Shown: positions 1 through 5,832, numbered from the stretch's first letter. The stretch: 5,832 nt of DNA from Gammaproteobacteria bacterium (GCA_947377625.1 CANCGR010000200.1:1-5832), one strand, 5' to 3'. Made by a program: numbers and translations. The notes: generated by a model from the sequence alone, not told the origin.

Positions 1-2722
1 TGCTGGTGCTGCGCCACTTGGCTGCGCCTGAAGCGTACAGCAGATTGTTGAGTGTAGGAGCAACGTTCGGCGGTGACAGCGTAGATTCCGCTTTCGACAG
101 ATACGACCAGTCCGAACTCAGCACTACATCGCCAATGGCCAAGCCGCGCAGCTCGTAGCGCAGTCCGAAGTCTACGCCGCTGTTTTCACTCGACGACAAA
201 TTCAGGAACGGCTGGTTGCGCGAGAAGATGCGGCCGGCCGCTGCAGCGGGCTTGCCAGGATTGGCGGCGTTGTAGGCCACGTATGCTGCGATATCTTCAG
301 GCGTGAGTGCGAAGCGCACCACGTCAGCATCGCCATGATAGTTGGAGGTGCCGCTGCCAAGATCAATCTGGTTTATGGTCTTGCCAGCTGCCAACTGTTG
401 CTGTGTGTAGGCTGCCAACAGCGCGGTATCGCTGTCGTTGATCTGTGTGGTGGTGCGCTGCCCCAACAGATTGGTGCGGCGGATGCGCCACCAGTCGGCG
501 CTCACGCTCAAGCCGTGCAGGAAAGGCACGTCGATGACGAAGCCAAAGGTGTCACCCTTCGACTCCTGCGGTTTCAGGTTGGGGTTGCCGCCGAAGTAGG
601 TACGCATCACGTACGGCCCTTCGTTCAAGGTCGGATTGCGATAAGTATCGGTGTCGCCGGCGCCGGCGGTGATGGACCAGCGCGGACTGGTGTAGAGCGC
701 AGCCAGGCTCGGTGCCATGAAGCCTTCGTTGTAAGAGCCTCGCAACATAAGCCAATCAGCAGGCTTCCAGTTCAGCCCGACCTTGGGCTTGGTGGTGTTG
801 CCGAAATCGCTGTAGCGTTCGTTGCGCGCCGAGATATTGAGTTCCAAACGCTGCACCAGTGGAATCGCATTCTTCTCGCTCACCAAGGGCACCATGAACT
901 CGGCGTAGAAGCTGGTGACATCGCGCTCACCCAACACATCGGGGCGCGGTGGATGCAGCAGGAAATCGTTGTTGGTGGTGTCGAGCCCCGAGCTGGCCGG
1001 GTTCTCGCCGCCGAAGGGTGGACGCACGTCTTCAAGATTTTCGCGACGATGCTCGGCACCGAACGCAGCCTTCACATCGCCGCCCCACCAACTGAACAAA
1101 TCCCCTGAGGCGCGCACATCAGCACTAGCGATGTAGCTTTGCGCAGTACGCGCGTAAACGGCGCTGAAGGAGTCCACCGTTGACTGCGGATTCTGGTAAG
1201 GAGCGTCGGCCACTACCGCGCCGTTCTGCACTTTGAAGGTGTAGCCGAACGGGTTGTAGGCGGTGGCGCTGGTGCCCGCGATTGCCACTTGCAGCAGGCT
1301 TTCGCGCACGTCCGGATAAGCCTCGTCCTCGCCGTTGACTTCGTTGTAGAACAGCGATGCCTCCCAGTCCCAGGTCTTGCCCAACGAACCCTTCAGACCG
1401 GTGGCGAAGCGCACCACATCGGCATTGGTTTTGATGACCTCGGGCGCAAGCCCGGCCAGAGTCATCTGCGTGAAGCTGACGGTTTTGGGTGCGCCGGTCA
1501 GGCGCGGTGTGCCATCGGCATTGGCTGCGCCGGTAGTACTGTAGAAGCGGGAGCCATAGGGGTTGTACGGGTTGTCGATGGGCATCACCATCAGCTTGTC
1601 GGTGGTCGGCCCGTTGAGCGCGAGCGGTTGGCGTTGCATGGTCGAATCGGACGTGTAGTAGCTCAGCTCGGCGAAGGCTGTGGTGTGCTCGCTCACATCG
1701 TATTCACCGGCGAAATACGCGTTTCCACGTTTGACCTCTGGCGAGGCAAAGCCGAATTGATTGAGGTCGAGGAAGAACTCCGGGTTGTCGGTGCGGCTTG
1801 GTGCGGTGGTGGTGAACGTGGGCACGCCATTTACAGGCCGGAAATAGTTGTTGGCAGTGGAGGTGCCCAAGCGATAGGTAGGCCAATAACCGCGCGCTGA
1901 GCGACCGTCGAAGGGGCCGCCTGGCGCGTTGAACGGAGCCGGTGCGCGGCTTGAATTGAACGAGGTGCGGCTGAAGTCGCGATCACTCAACAAGGTGCTG
2001 TCACGCAGCAGCGCTTCGATGCTGCCGATGAAACGGGCCTTGCCATCCGCAACATTGGTAGAGCCGAAGGTTACTGCCAGTTGTGTGTTGGCGCCGCCAC
2101 CATGCTCGGTAAAGCCTTGCTGCAGCGAGGCTTCAACGCCGTCGAATTTGTGTTTCATGATGTAGTTGATCACACCGCCCACTGCATCCGAACCATAGAT
2201 TGACGAGGCGCCATCACGCAAAACCTCGATACGTTCCACACCTTGCGTTGGCAACTGGTTGACGTTGACTGCTTGAGACAGGCCGGCGGTCATCGGGTTG
2301 ATCGCCATGCGGCGACCGTCTACCAGGATCAGCGTAGCGGTGGCGCCCATGTTGCGCAGGTTGATGTTGGCGTTGTCACCACGCGCGCCGGACGAGCCTA
2401 GGCGTGTTTCGTTTTCAGGCAGGTTGACGACCGACGGCAGTGAGGTGAGCAGGTCCACCGGCAGCAGCGCCGCACGCACTTCCATCGCGTCCTCGCCGAT
2501 CACCGTCACCGGCACTGTGCTGTCGTTTGCTGTGCGGCGTATGTTGGAACCGGTGATGATGACTTCTTCAACTGTGCCGCTGCGCTCCGGCGCTGGCGAT
2601 GGCGCTTGCGCCGCCGCTTCCGTGGCCGCGCCTATCAACAAGCCTGCAAGGGCTTGCCGGATCATGAGATGCAAAATTTTCGGTGTGGCGCGGGAGTGTC
2701 GGGATTGGAAATACATGTGCAT
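1..2722 (-). CDS. TonB-dependent outer-membrane receptor, 3' end cut by the window edge
   Basis: This is an outer-membrane active transporter, expected to use TonB/ExbBD energy to import a substrate that cannot be named from sequence. The frame is open for 907 codons from ATG 2722 to the left edge. A Sec signal peptide covers about residues 1-40, with an unusually long basic n-region and a likely AQA cleavage near residue 40. The plug domain follows directly, with EEVIITGS at 52-59, NINLRNMG at 119-126, LVDGRR at 133-138 and IEVLRDGASSIYGSDAVGG at 165-183, all typical of the family. The rest is beta-barrel, with NPYNPYG-type and NPNLKPQES motifs, ending in the window at a KWRSTS segment that normally lies within the last 100 or so residues. 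No N-terminal carboxypeptidase-like or STN domain is present, so direct sigma-regulator signalling through this protein is unlikely. Spot checks across the length show one continuous frame. ATG 2716 (codon 3) has better spacing to AGAAG, and codon 20 is another possible start. Confidence 0.96.
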   Translation of the reverse strand, partial: MHMYFQSRHSRATPKILHLMIRQALAGLLIGAATEAAAQAPSPAPERSGTVEEVIITGSNIRRTANDSTVPVTVIGEDAMEVRAALLPVDLLTSLPSVVNLPENETRLGSSGARGDNANINLRNMGATATLILVDGRRMAINPMTAGLSQAVNVNQLPTQGVERIEVLRDGASSIYGSDAVGGVINYIMKHKFDGVEASLQQGFTEHGGGANTQLAVTFGSTNVADGKARFIGSIEALLRDSTLLSDRDFSRTSFNSSRAPAPFNAPGGPFDGRSARGYWPTYRLGTSTANNYFRPVNGVPTFTTTAPSRTDNPEFFLDLNQFGFASPEVKRGNAYFAGEYDVSEHTTAFAELSYYTSDSTMQRQPLALNGPTTDKLMVMPIDNPYNPYGSRFYSTTGAANADGTPRLTGAPKTVSFTQMTLAGLAPEVIKTNADVVRFATGLKGSLGKTWDWEASLFYNEVNGEDEAYPDVRESLLQVAIAGTSATAYNPFGYTFKVQNGAVVADAPYQNPQSTVDSFSAVYARTAQSYIASADVRASGDLFSWWGGDVKAAFGAEHRRENLEDVRPPFGGENPASSGLDTTNNDFLLHPPRPDVLGERDVTSFYAEFMVPLVSEKNAIPLVQRLELNISARNERYSDFGNTTKPKVGLNWKPADWLMLRGSYNEGFMAPSLAALYTSPRWSITAGAGDTDTYRNPTLNEGPYVMRTYFGGNPNLKPQESKGDTFGFVIDVPFLHGLSVSADWWRIRRTNLLGQRTTTQINDSDTALLAAYTQQQLAAGKTINQIDLGSGTSNYHGDADVVRFALTPEDIAAYVAYNAANPGKPAAAAGRIFSRNQPFLNLSSSENSGVDFGLRYELRGLAIGDVVLSSDWSYLSKAESTLSPPNVAPTLNNLLYASGAAKWRSTS

Positions 2723-2842
2723 AGCTTCTGTGTGAGACCTGAGGAACAGGCGTTGCACAGAATTTACAGTTCACACGTTGGCTGGATTTAAATACTCCGT
2801 GAAAAAGACATTAATAACAGGTGAGTGGAATGCGTTAGTAAC
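2723..2842 (-). promoter_or_regulatory. Intergenic gap before the receptor gene; possible promoter and LytTR sites
   Basis: This gap of 120 bp separates the response regulator stop from the receptor start. It is AT-richer than the coding DNA around it. Read on the minus strand it holds TATTTAAAT (2786-2794), a possible -10 region, but no convincing -35 hexamer at the right distance. On the plus strand, ACAGTTCAC (2766-2774) and TGCGTTAGT (2831-2839) each match the published LytTR half-site pattern at all but one constrained position, and CACGTTGGC (2774-2782) matches less well. Their spacing does not fit the usual paired direct repeats about 21 bp apart. No convincing hairpin plus T-run terminator was seen after the regulator, so read-through into the receptor remains possible. 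Confidence 0.25.
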
Positions 2843-3562
2843 TCAAAGTTCCAATTGCTGCCGCAGTTCACGCGCCTGCCGACGCGACACTTCCACCTCA
2901 CCGCCACCGCGCATGCGGATGATGAGACCATCGCCCACTGCCGGGTCAATGCCGTCTATCCAGCCGAGATTCACCACCTGCTGACGGTTGGCGCGAAAGA
3001 ACATGCGCGGATCAAGTCGCGACTCCAGCTGGTTCAAAGAACGGTACAGCATGGCTTTGGTGGTGCCGAAGTGCAGCCGCACGTAGTTGCCGTCTACTTC
3101 GATCAGCCGTATATCTTCGAAGCGTACGAAGTGACAGCGTTCGCCGTCGCGAATGAACAGATGATCGCTGGTGCTGCGGCTCGCTGTTTGCTGCGCTGAT
3201 TTTGCGTGGGCACTATCGGCAGCACCGGCACGTTCCAGCGCTTGGGCGAGGCGTTGTGCTGTCACCGGCTTGAGCAAGTAATCGAGTGCGTTGACCTCGA
3301 AAGCACGCAGCGCATGCTGTTCATAGGCTGTCGTGAATATCACTTTGGGTGTGTAGCTTGCTTGCTCCAATACATCGAAGCCGCTGCCGTCGGGCAGGTG
3401 GATGTCGAGCAGCAGTAGCTCAGGTTCCAGTTTGTCGATCAATGACACTGCTTCGGCACAGGAGGCCGCCTCACCCACCACTTGATGTTCGGGATGGCCG
3501 CGCAGCATTTCCAACAGTTCGCGTCGCGCCAGCCGTGAATCGTCAACGATCAGGATGTCCAT
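2843..3562 (-). CDS. LytTR-family response regulator
   Basis: This is a cytoplasmic two-component response regulator of 239 residues, a usual length for the LytR/AlgR class. The receiver domain spans about 1-115, with the acidic pair D7-D8, phosphoacceptor D53 in LLLLDIHLPDGSG, switch residues T77/T78 and K98 in DYLLKP. A polar, Ala/Ser-rich linker covers about 110-132. The DNA-binding LytTR domain follows at about 133-239, with IRLIEVDGNYVRLHF and FFRANRQQVVNL, the signature of its beta-sheet DNA-binding fold. ATG 3562 is chosen because it opens exactly at the receiver's first strand and sits 8 nt from GGAG. A longer in-frame opening upstream lies wholly inside the kinase gene. Its start overlaps the 3' end of the kinase by 13 nt, so the kinase is its near-certain partner. 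It probably controls its own operon or the receptor gene next to it, which is inference. Confidence 0.97.
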   Translation of the reverse strand: MDILIVDDSRLARRELLEMLRGHPEHQVVGEAASCAEAVSLIDKLEPELLLLDIHLPDGSGFDVLEQASYTPKVIFTTAYEQHALRAFEVNALDYLLKPVTAQRLAQALERAGAADSAHAKSAQQTASRSTSDHLFIRDGERCHFVRFEDIRLIEVDGNYVRLHFGTTKAMLYRSLNQLESRLDPRMFFRANRQQVVNLGWIDGIDPAVGDGLIIRMRGGGEVEVSRRQARELRQQLEL

Positions 3563-4605
3563 AGCGGCATCTCCACGGTGGCGATAACAGATGTTGCTTC
3601 GATCAACTCCAGAGTAGCTTGGGCACCGAAGGCAATGCGCAAGCGTTCGCGCGCATTGGCAAGCCCGATGCCATGACCCGCGTGCTTGGTGCCGGCTTCC
3701 GCCGGCGGATTGGTGACTTGCATGCGCCACTTGCCTGCAGCTGCTGGCTGCGCGCTGATGTGCACGGTGCCGCCAGCACTGCGGCGCGCAATGCCGTGAC
3801 GAATGGCGTTCTCGACCAGCGTCTGCAGCAGCATCGGCGGCACTTGTGCTTGCGCGAGTGATGAATGGATGTCCAGTTCGAAGCGCAAGCGTCCCTCCAG
3901 TTGTAATGCTTCCAGCGCGAGATAGCCTTTAACCAGTTCAAGCTCTTGCTGCAGCGGCCCCACGGGGGAGCGGCCTTCCTGCAACACACCGCGCAGCAAC
4001 GTGGCGAGGTCTGTCATCGCTTGTCGCGCAGCACTTGCATCTTCCAGCACCAGCGCACGAATGTTGTTCAGCGTATTGAACAGAAAATGCGAGTTGATCT
4101 GGCTGCGCAGGAATTGCAATTCCAGTTCCTTCAGCTTGACTTGATTCTGCCAGTGCTCGCGCTCGGCATCCTGGCGCCGCCGCCATTCCACCCAAACCAG
4201 GCAGACCAAGCACCACATCAGCAAAATAATGGCGGTGTTGATGCTGTAGGCAAGAAACGTGGTGGAGCCAAAACGGTTGGCTGCCATGGCCGACAGACTC
4301 TGCTTCGATGTTGCCGCCCAGATCATGAGCGTAAACACCAGCTGCACCAGCGTGCCAATCAATGGCAACAACCACACCAGGTGCAGGCCGACCGCCGCGC
4401 TGGATCGCTGGCGGCCATGGCGGCGATAAAGCCCGCGTAATGCATGCGTCACGCCAAACAGCATCAGCGACAACAGCAGGAAAATGCCGGCATAAAGCTG
4501 TCCGCCCGTCCCCCATGCGCGGGCATAAACCAGATTAAGCAGCGTGTACCCTGCCCAGTAGACGAATTGGAATCGCCAGTAGAGTTTGTCGGTATTGTTG
4601 TTCAC
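3550..4605 (-). CDS. LytS/YehU-type sensor histidine kinase with four membrane segments
   Basis: This is an inner-membrane histidine kinase of 351 residues. Four hydrophobic segments lie at about 12-28, 37-56, 72-97 and 115-139. Basic loops at 57-67 (YRRHGRQR) and 141-149 place both ends in the cytoplasm by the positive-inside rule. There is no large periplasmic or PAS sensor domain, so the cue is probably read within the membrane or by the short outer loops. A short coiled stretch (145-165) leads to the His_kinase domain: QINSHFLFNTLNNIR with the phospho-acceptor His173. The ATPase domain follows, with N-box LVENAIRHGI (263-272) and G-box GHGIGLANARERL (310-322). Family members usually have Pro where this one has Ser172. 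GTG 4605 is chosen because it gives a GTGA overlap with the hydrolase stop and a usual N-terminus (LYWRFQF). An in-frame GTG at 4656 would add 17 residues lying within the hydrolase gene. Confidence 0.95.
   Translation of the reverse strand: MNNNTDKLYWRFQFVYWAGYTLLNLVYARAWGTGGQLYAGIFLLLSLMLFGVTHALRGLYRRHGRQRSSAAVGLHLVWLLPLIGTLVQLVFTLMIWAATSKQSLSAMAANRFGSTTFLAYSINTAIILLMWCLVCLVWVEWRRRQDAEREHWQNQVKLKELELQFLRSQINSHFLFNTLNNIRALVLEDASAARQAMTDLATLLRGVLQEGRSPVGPLQQELELVKGYLALEALQLEGRLRFELDIHSSLAQAQVPPMLLQTLVENAIRHGIARRSAGGTVHISAQPAAAGKWRMQVTNPPAEAGTKHAGHGIGLANARERLRIAFGAQATLELIEATSVIATVEMPLWTS
3571..3574 (-). promoter_or_regulatory. Ribosome binding site of the response regulator, inside the kinase gene
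   Basis: GGAG lies 8 nt before ATG 3562 on the minus strand, within the last codons of the kinase gene. Ribosomes terminating at the kinase stop (3550-3552) would pass this site, which supports coupled translation and fixes the regulator start at 3562 rather than at a longer upstream opening. Confidence 0.75.
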
Positions 4606-5504
4606 TTGCTTGTCGCCGTTGCCGTCAGGAAATCCCGGATATGTGCGTTCACCCACTGCGTGTCATCCCAGGTCAGGAAATGATAACCGGCCTGCGACAT
4701 GTGTACCTCAACCGAACTTACTTTACTGAACTGGCCAAGGTAGATAGCGCGCGTGCTCTCCAGTGTTGTTCCGTACTTCTCATAGGCGGCCCACGCACCG
4801 AGCACCAGCACCGGTTGCCGCAAGCCACTGATGGGCTGGCGCAAGTCAGTCGTCATCAATTCGGTCAGTGCGGCGATGGTGGTCGCCCTGTCGCTGGATA
4901 GCACCCACTGGCGCAACTGGTCCTGGCGTTCGGGACTGCGGGTCATGCTGCCGATACTTTGCACAGCGTTCGCCTGATATTGTTCATCGCTCATGGCTTC
5001 CCGCTGTTGGCGCATTCGCTCTGCGCCGGTGCGCGTTTGTTCAGCGGTCAGCGCCGGGTTCTGGTTGGCCGGTGCAAACGGCAATGATTCGACCAGCACC
5101 AAGCGGTCCACCAGTTCAGGCGCCTGAAGTGCGATCATCATGCCGAGCACACCGCCGAGACTGTGGCCCACCAGCACGGCGTTGTGTGTGCCGTGCTCGC
5201 GCAGGGTGTGGATGATCGCGTCGCGCATTGGCACCAGATAACTCTGGCCCCTTTCCATCGGTGGCTGTCCGGCGAAACCCGGCAGCTCTACAAACAGGCA
5301 CTGGTAGGTTTGTTCAAAGGCCGCGCAGGTATCAGTGAACGTCTCCTTGCCGCTGTTCAGCCCTGGAATGAACACCATCGTCTGGCCCTTGCCACGCTCG
5401 ACGATATTGACCTCGGCCTGCTTGGCCTGCACTGCACTTCCCCACACACTGCCCAGCACGACTGCCGAGGTAACTACTCTTTTGAAAACATTGAAAAACG
5501 TCAT
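4602..5504 (-). CDS. Exported alpha/beta hydrolase, probably periplasmic
   Basis: This protein of 300 residues has the alpha/beta-hydrolase fold and would cleave an ester, amide or similar bond; its substrate is not apparent. A Sec signal peptide covers residues 1-27 (FKR n-region, hydrophobic core, cleavage after AVQA), so it acts in the periplasm or outside. The oxyanion-hole region is FIPGLNSG (45-52). The nucleophile elbow is VGHSLGG (112-118) with Ser115, followed by helix and strand up to LVLVES (135-140). A helical cap covers about 145-220. The likely catalytic histidine is His275 in GYHFLTWDD (273-281). The strand PVLVLGAWAAYEKYG (231-245) lacks the usual acidic residue just after it, so Glu139 or Glu242 may serve. 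ATG 5504 is fixed by AAAGGAG 6 nt upstream and by the signal peptide. It is the first gene of the operon with the kinase, its stop overlapping the kinase start. An adjacent hydrolase and sensor pair suggests that the enzyme makes or removes a cue, which is inference. Confidence 0.93.
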   Translation of the reverse strand: MTFFNVFKRVVTSAVVLGSVWGSAVQAKQAEVNIVERGKGQTMVFIPGLNSGKETFTDTCAAFEQTYQCLFVELPGFAGQPPMERGQSYLVPMRDAIIHTLREHGTHNAVLVGHSLGGVLGMMIALQAPELVDRLVLVESLPFAPANQNPALTAEQTRTGAERMRQQREAMSDEQYQANAVQSIGSMTRSPERQDQLRQWVLSSDRATTIAALTELMTTDLRQPISGLRQPVLVLGAWAAYEKYGTTLESTRAIYLGQFSKVSSVEVHMSQAGYHFLTWDDTQWVNAHIRDFLTATATSK

Positions 5505-5510
5505 GACACA

Positions 5511-5517
5511 CTCCTTT
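5511..5517 (-). promoter_or_regulatory. Strong ribosome binding site of the hydrolase gene
   Basis: AAAGGAG on the minus strand sits 6 nt before ATG 5504. It is the best Shine-Dalgarno sequence in the window and decides the hydrolase start against an in-frame opening that extends to 5699 without a signal peptide at its front. The heptad repeat array touches it directly on its upstream side, sharing two bases. Confidence 0.85.
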
Positions 5518-5536
5518 GGTGATTGGTTATTGGTGA
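5516..5536. repeat. Three tandem 7-bp repeats in the hydrolase leader
   Basis: Three direct copies stand end to end on the plus strand: TTGGTGA (5516-5522), TTGGTTA (5523-5529) and TTGGTGA (5530-5536), with one mismatch in 21 positions. On the minus strand the transcript would read TCACCAA, TAACCAA, TCACCAA running straight into the ribosome binding site. The placement suggests an operator or a site for a translational regulator, but a chance slippage product is also possible. Confidence 0.8.
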
Positions 5537-5579
5537 TCGAACAGGCGCAATTTTGCCGGCCCAATGACACTTGAGTGGA

Positions 5580-5585
5580 TTTATA
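5580..5585 (-). promoter_or_regulatory. Candidate -10 element for the hydrolase-kinase-regulator operon
   Basis: The minus strand reads TATAAA here, a good -10 hexamer, within AT-rich DNA about 75 nt before the hydrolase start. No hexamer resembling TTGACA lies 16-18 nt further upstream. That interval is instead GC-rich and contains clustered CCGG boxes, so an activator-dependent promoter is possible. This is a candidate only. Confidence 0.3.
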
Positions 5586-5694
5586 TGATGAGCGGCCGGA
5601 ATACCGGGCTGACCGGCGAAAACAGCAAAAGCAAACTCTGCTTCGCCTTTTGTGCTGCCATTTGATATATAGGGCGCGGGTTAATTTTTGGATT

Positions 5695-5710
5695 GCCATG
5701 GAGACATGGC
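5695..5710. promoter_or_regulatory. Perfect dyad (GCCATG-GAGA-CATGGC) before the plus-strand gene
   Basis: Two exactly complementary 6-bp arms flank a 4-nt loop. The element ends 4 nt before the ribosome binding site and 14 nt before ATG 5725. In RNA it would form a compact six-pair hairpin with a purine tetraloop; in DNA it could be an operator half-site pair. It contains an in-frame ATG (5698) that would be buried in the stem, so folding could also affect start choice. No T-run follows, so it is not an intrinsic terminator. Confidence 0.5.
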
Positions 5711-5714
5711 CTCA

Positions 5715-5718
5715 GAGG
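5715..5718 (+). promoter_or_regulatory. Ribosome binding site of the divergent plus-strand gene
   Basis: GAGG followed by GG lies 6 nt before ATG 5725 and favours this start over the in-frame ATG 5698, which has no recognisable ribosome binding site. The protein from 5725 begins with a normal MKR signal-peptide n-region, which agrees with the choice. Confidence 0.65.
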
Positions 5719-5724
5719 GGATCC

Positions 5725-5832
5725 ATGAAAAGAACGCTTACTGTTATGGCAACAGCAATGCTGCTTGCCGGTGCATACAAGGGAGCAACAGCAGCATCGT
5801 TGCAGGGGCATGTGGTCGATGCCAATGGCAAG
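5725..5832 (+). CDS. Secreted protein with probable carboxypeptidase-regulatory-like N-terminus, 3' end cut
   Basis: Only 36 codons are present. The N-terminus is a clear Sec signal peptide: basic MKR, a hydrophobic core up to about residue 17, and a likely cleavage after residue 23 or 24 in an Ala-rich stretch (GATAA). The mature part opens with LQGHVVDANGK, the pattern of the first strand and turn of carboxypeptidase-regulatory-like beta-sandwich domains, which often continues with PVAGA. Such domains stand at the front of several exported proteins, including some TonB-dependent receptors, proteases and carbohydrate- or cytochrome-linked proteins, so the full function cannot be decided. The gene is divergent from the hydrolase operon and shares its 220-bp upstream region, so common regulation is possible. 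TATATA (5666-5671) is a weak candidate -10. An in-frame ATG at 5698 would add nine residues and lies in the dyad. Confidence 0.7.
   Translation, partial: MKRTLTVMATAMLLAGAYKGATAASLQGHVVDANGK

Noticed and set aside
335..1108. Long plus-strand open frame (257 codons) opposite the receptor gene
   Set aside because: It lies wholly antisense to a well-supported TonB-dependent receptor frame, its product resembles no family, and it has a low-complexity Ala/Gly/Val/His composition typical of GC-rich antisense frames. The same holds for the antisense frames at 1289-1900 and 2298-2735.
2738..2750. Small dyad CCTG-AGGAA-CAGG near the receptor start
   Set aside because: Arms of 4 bp are expected by chance, and there is no supporting spacing, T-run or repeat.
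3563..3730. 56-residue N-terminal extension of the response regulator
   Set aside because: It lies inside the kinase gene, resembles no domain, and the receiver fold starts exactly at Met 3562, which has its own ribosome binding site.
3946..4440. Plus-strand open frame (164 codons) opposite the kinase
   Set aside because: It is a Gln/His-rich antisense shadow of an intact kinase with all its motifs in the minus frame. The minus-strand frame at 3938-4516 is likewise a shifted-frame shadow.
5623..5657. Imperfect inverted repeat CAGCAAAAG ... CTTTTGTGCTG considered as a terminator
   Set aside because: The stem has a 2-nt bulge and a 15-nt loop, low GC in the stem, only a four-T run on the minus side, and no gene end nearby for it to serve.
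5505..5699. 65-residue N-terminal extension of the hydrolase
   Set aside because: It would bury the signal peptide behind a Cys/Arg-rich stretch and ignore the strong AAAGGAG before 5504. This DNA is better read as the divergent promoter region.

Overview
The window reads as chromosomal DNA of a Gram-negative bacterium, most likely a gammaproteobacterium. It has an outer-membrane TonB-dependent receptor, Sec signal peptides and a fairly GC-rich, uniform codon style. A more precise taxon cannot be supported from the sequence alone. Coding density is high, no RNA gene, insertion sequence or CRISPR array was seen, and the only gaps are about 120 bp (2723-2842) and 220 bp (5505-5724).

Four genes lie on the minus strand, read from right to left. 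First is a periplasmic alpha/beta hydrolase (4602-5504). Next come a LytS-type sensor histidine kinase with four membrane segments (3550-4605) and a LytTR-family response regulator (2843-3562). Last is a large TonB-dependent receptor (start at 2722) whose 3' end runs off the left edge. Hydrolase and kinase overlap by 4 nt (GTGA), and kinase and regulator overlap by 13 nt, so these three almost certainly form one translationally coupled operon. The receptor follows after 120 bp and may be co-transcribed, or may have its own promoter and be a target of the regulator. On the plus strand a divergent gene begins at 5725: a signal peptide followed by what looks like the first strand of a carboxypeptidase-regulatory-like domain, cut by the right edge.

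A plausible joint role is inferred, not shown. The receptor imports a substrate across the outer membrane, the exported hydrolase processes an ester or similar compound in the periplasm, and the kinase/regulator pair senses a membrane or periplasmic cue and adjusts the locus. The substrate is unknown.

The most unusual non-coding signals are in the divergent gap. One is three tandem heptads (TTGGTGA-like) directly upstream of the hydrolase ribosome binding site. The other is a perfect 6-bp dyad with a 4-nt loop directly upstream of the ribosome binding site of the plus-strand gene. In the proteins, the hydrolase lacks the usual acidic residue after the late core strand, and the kinase has NSHFLFN where NPHFLFN is usual.
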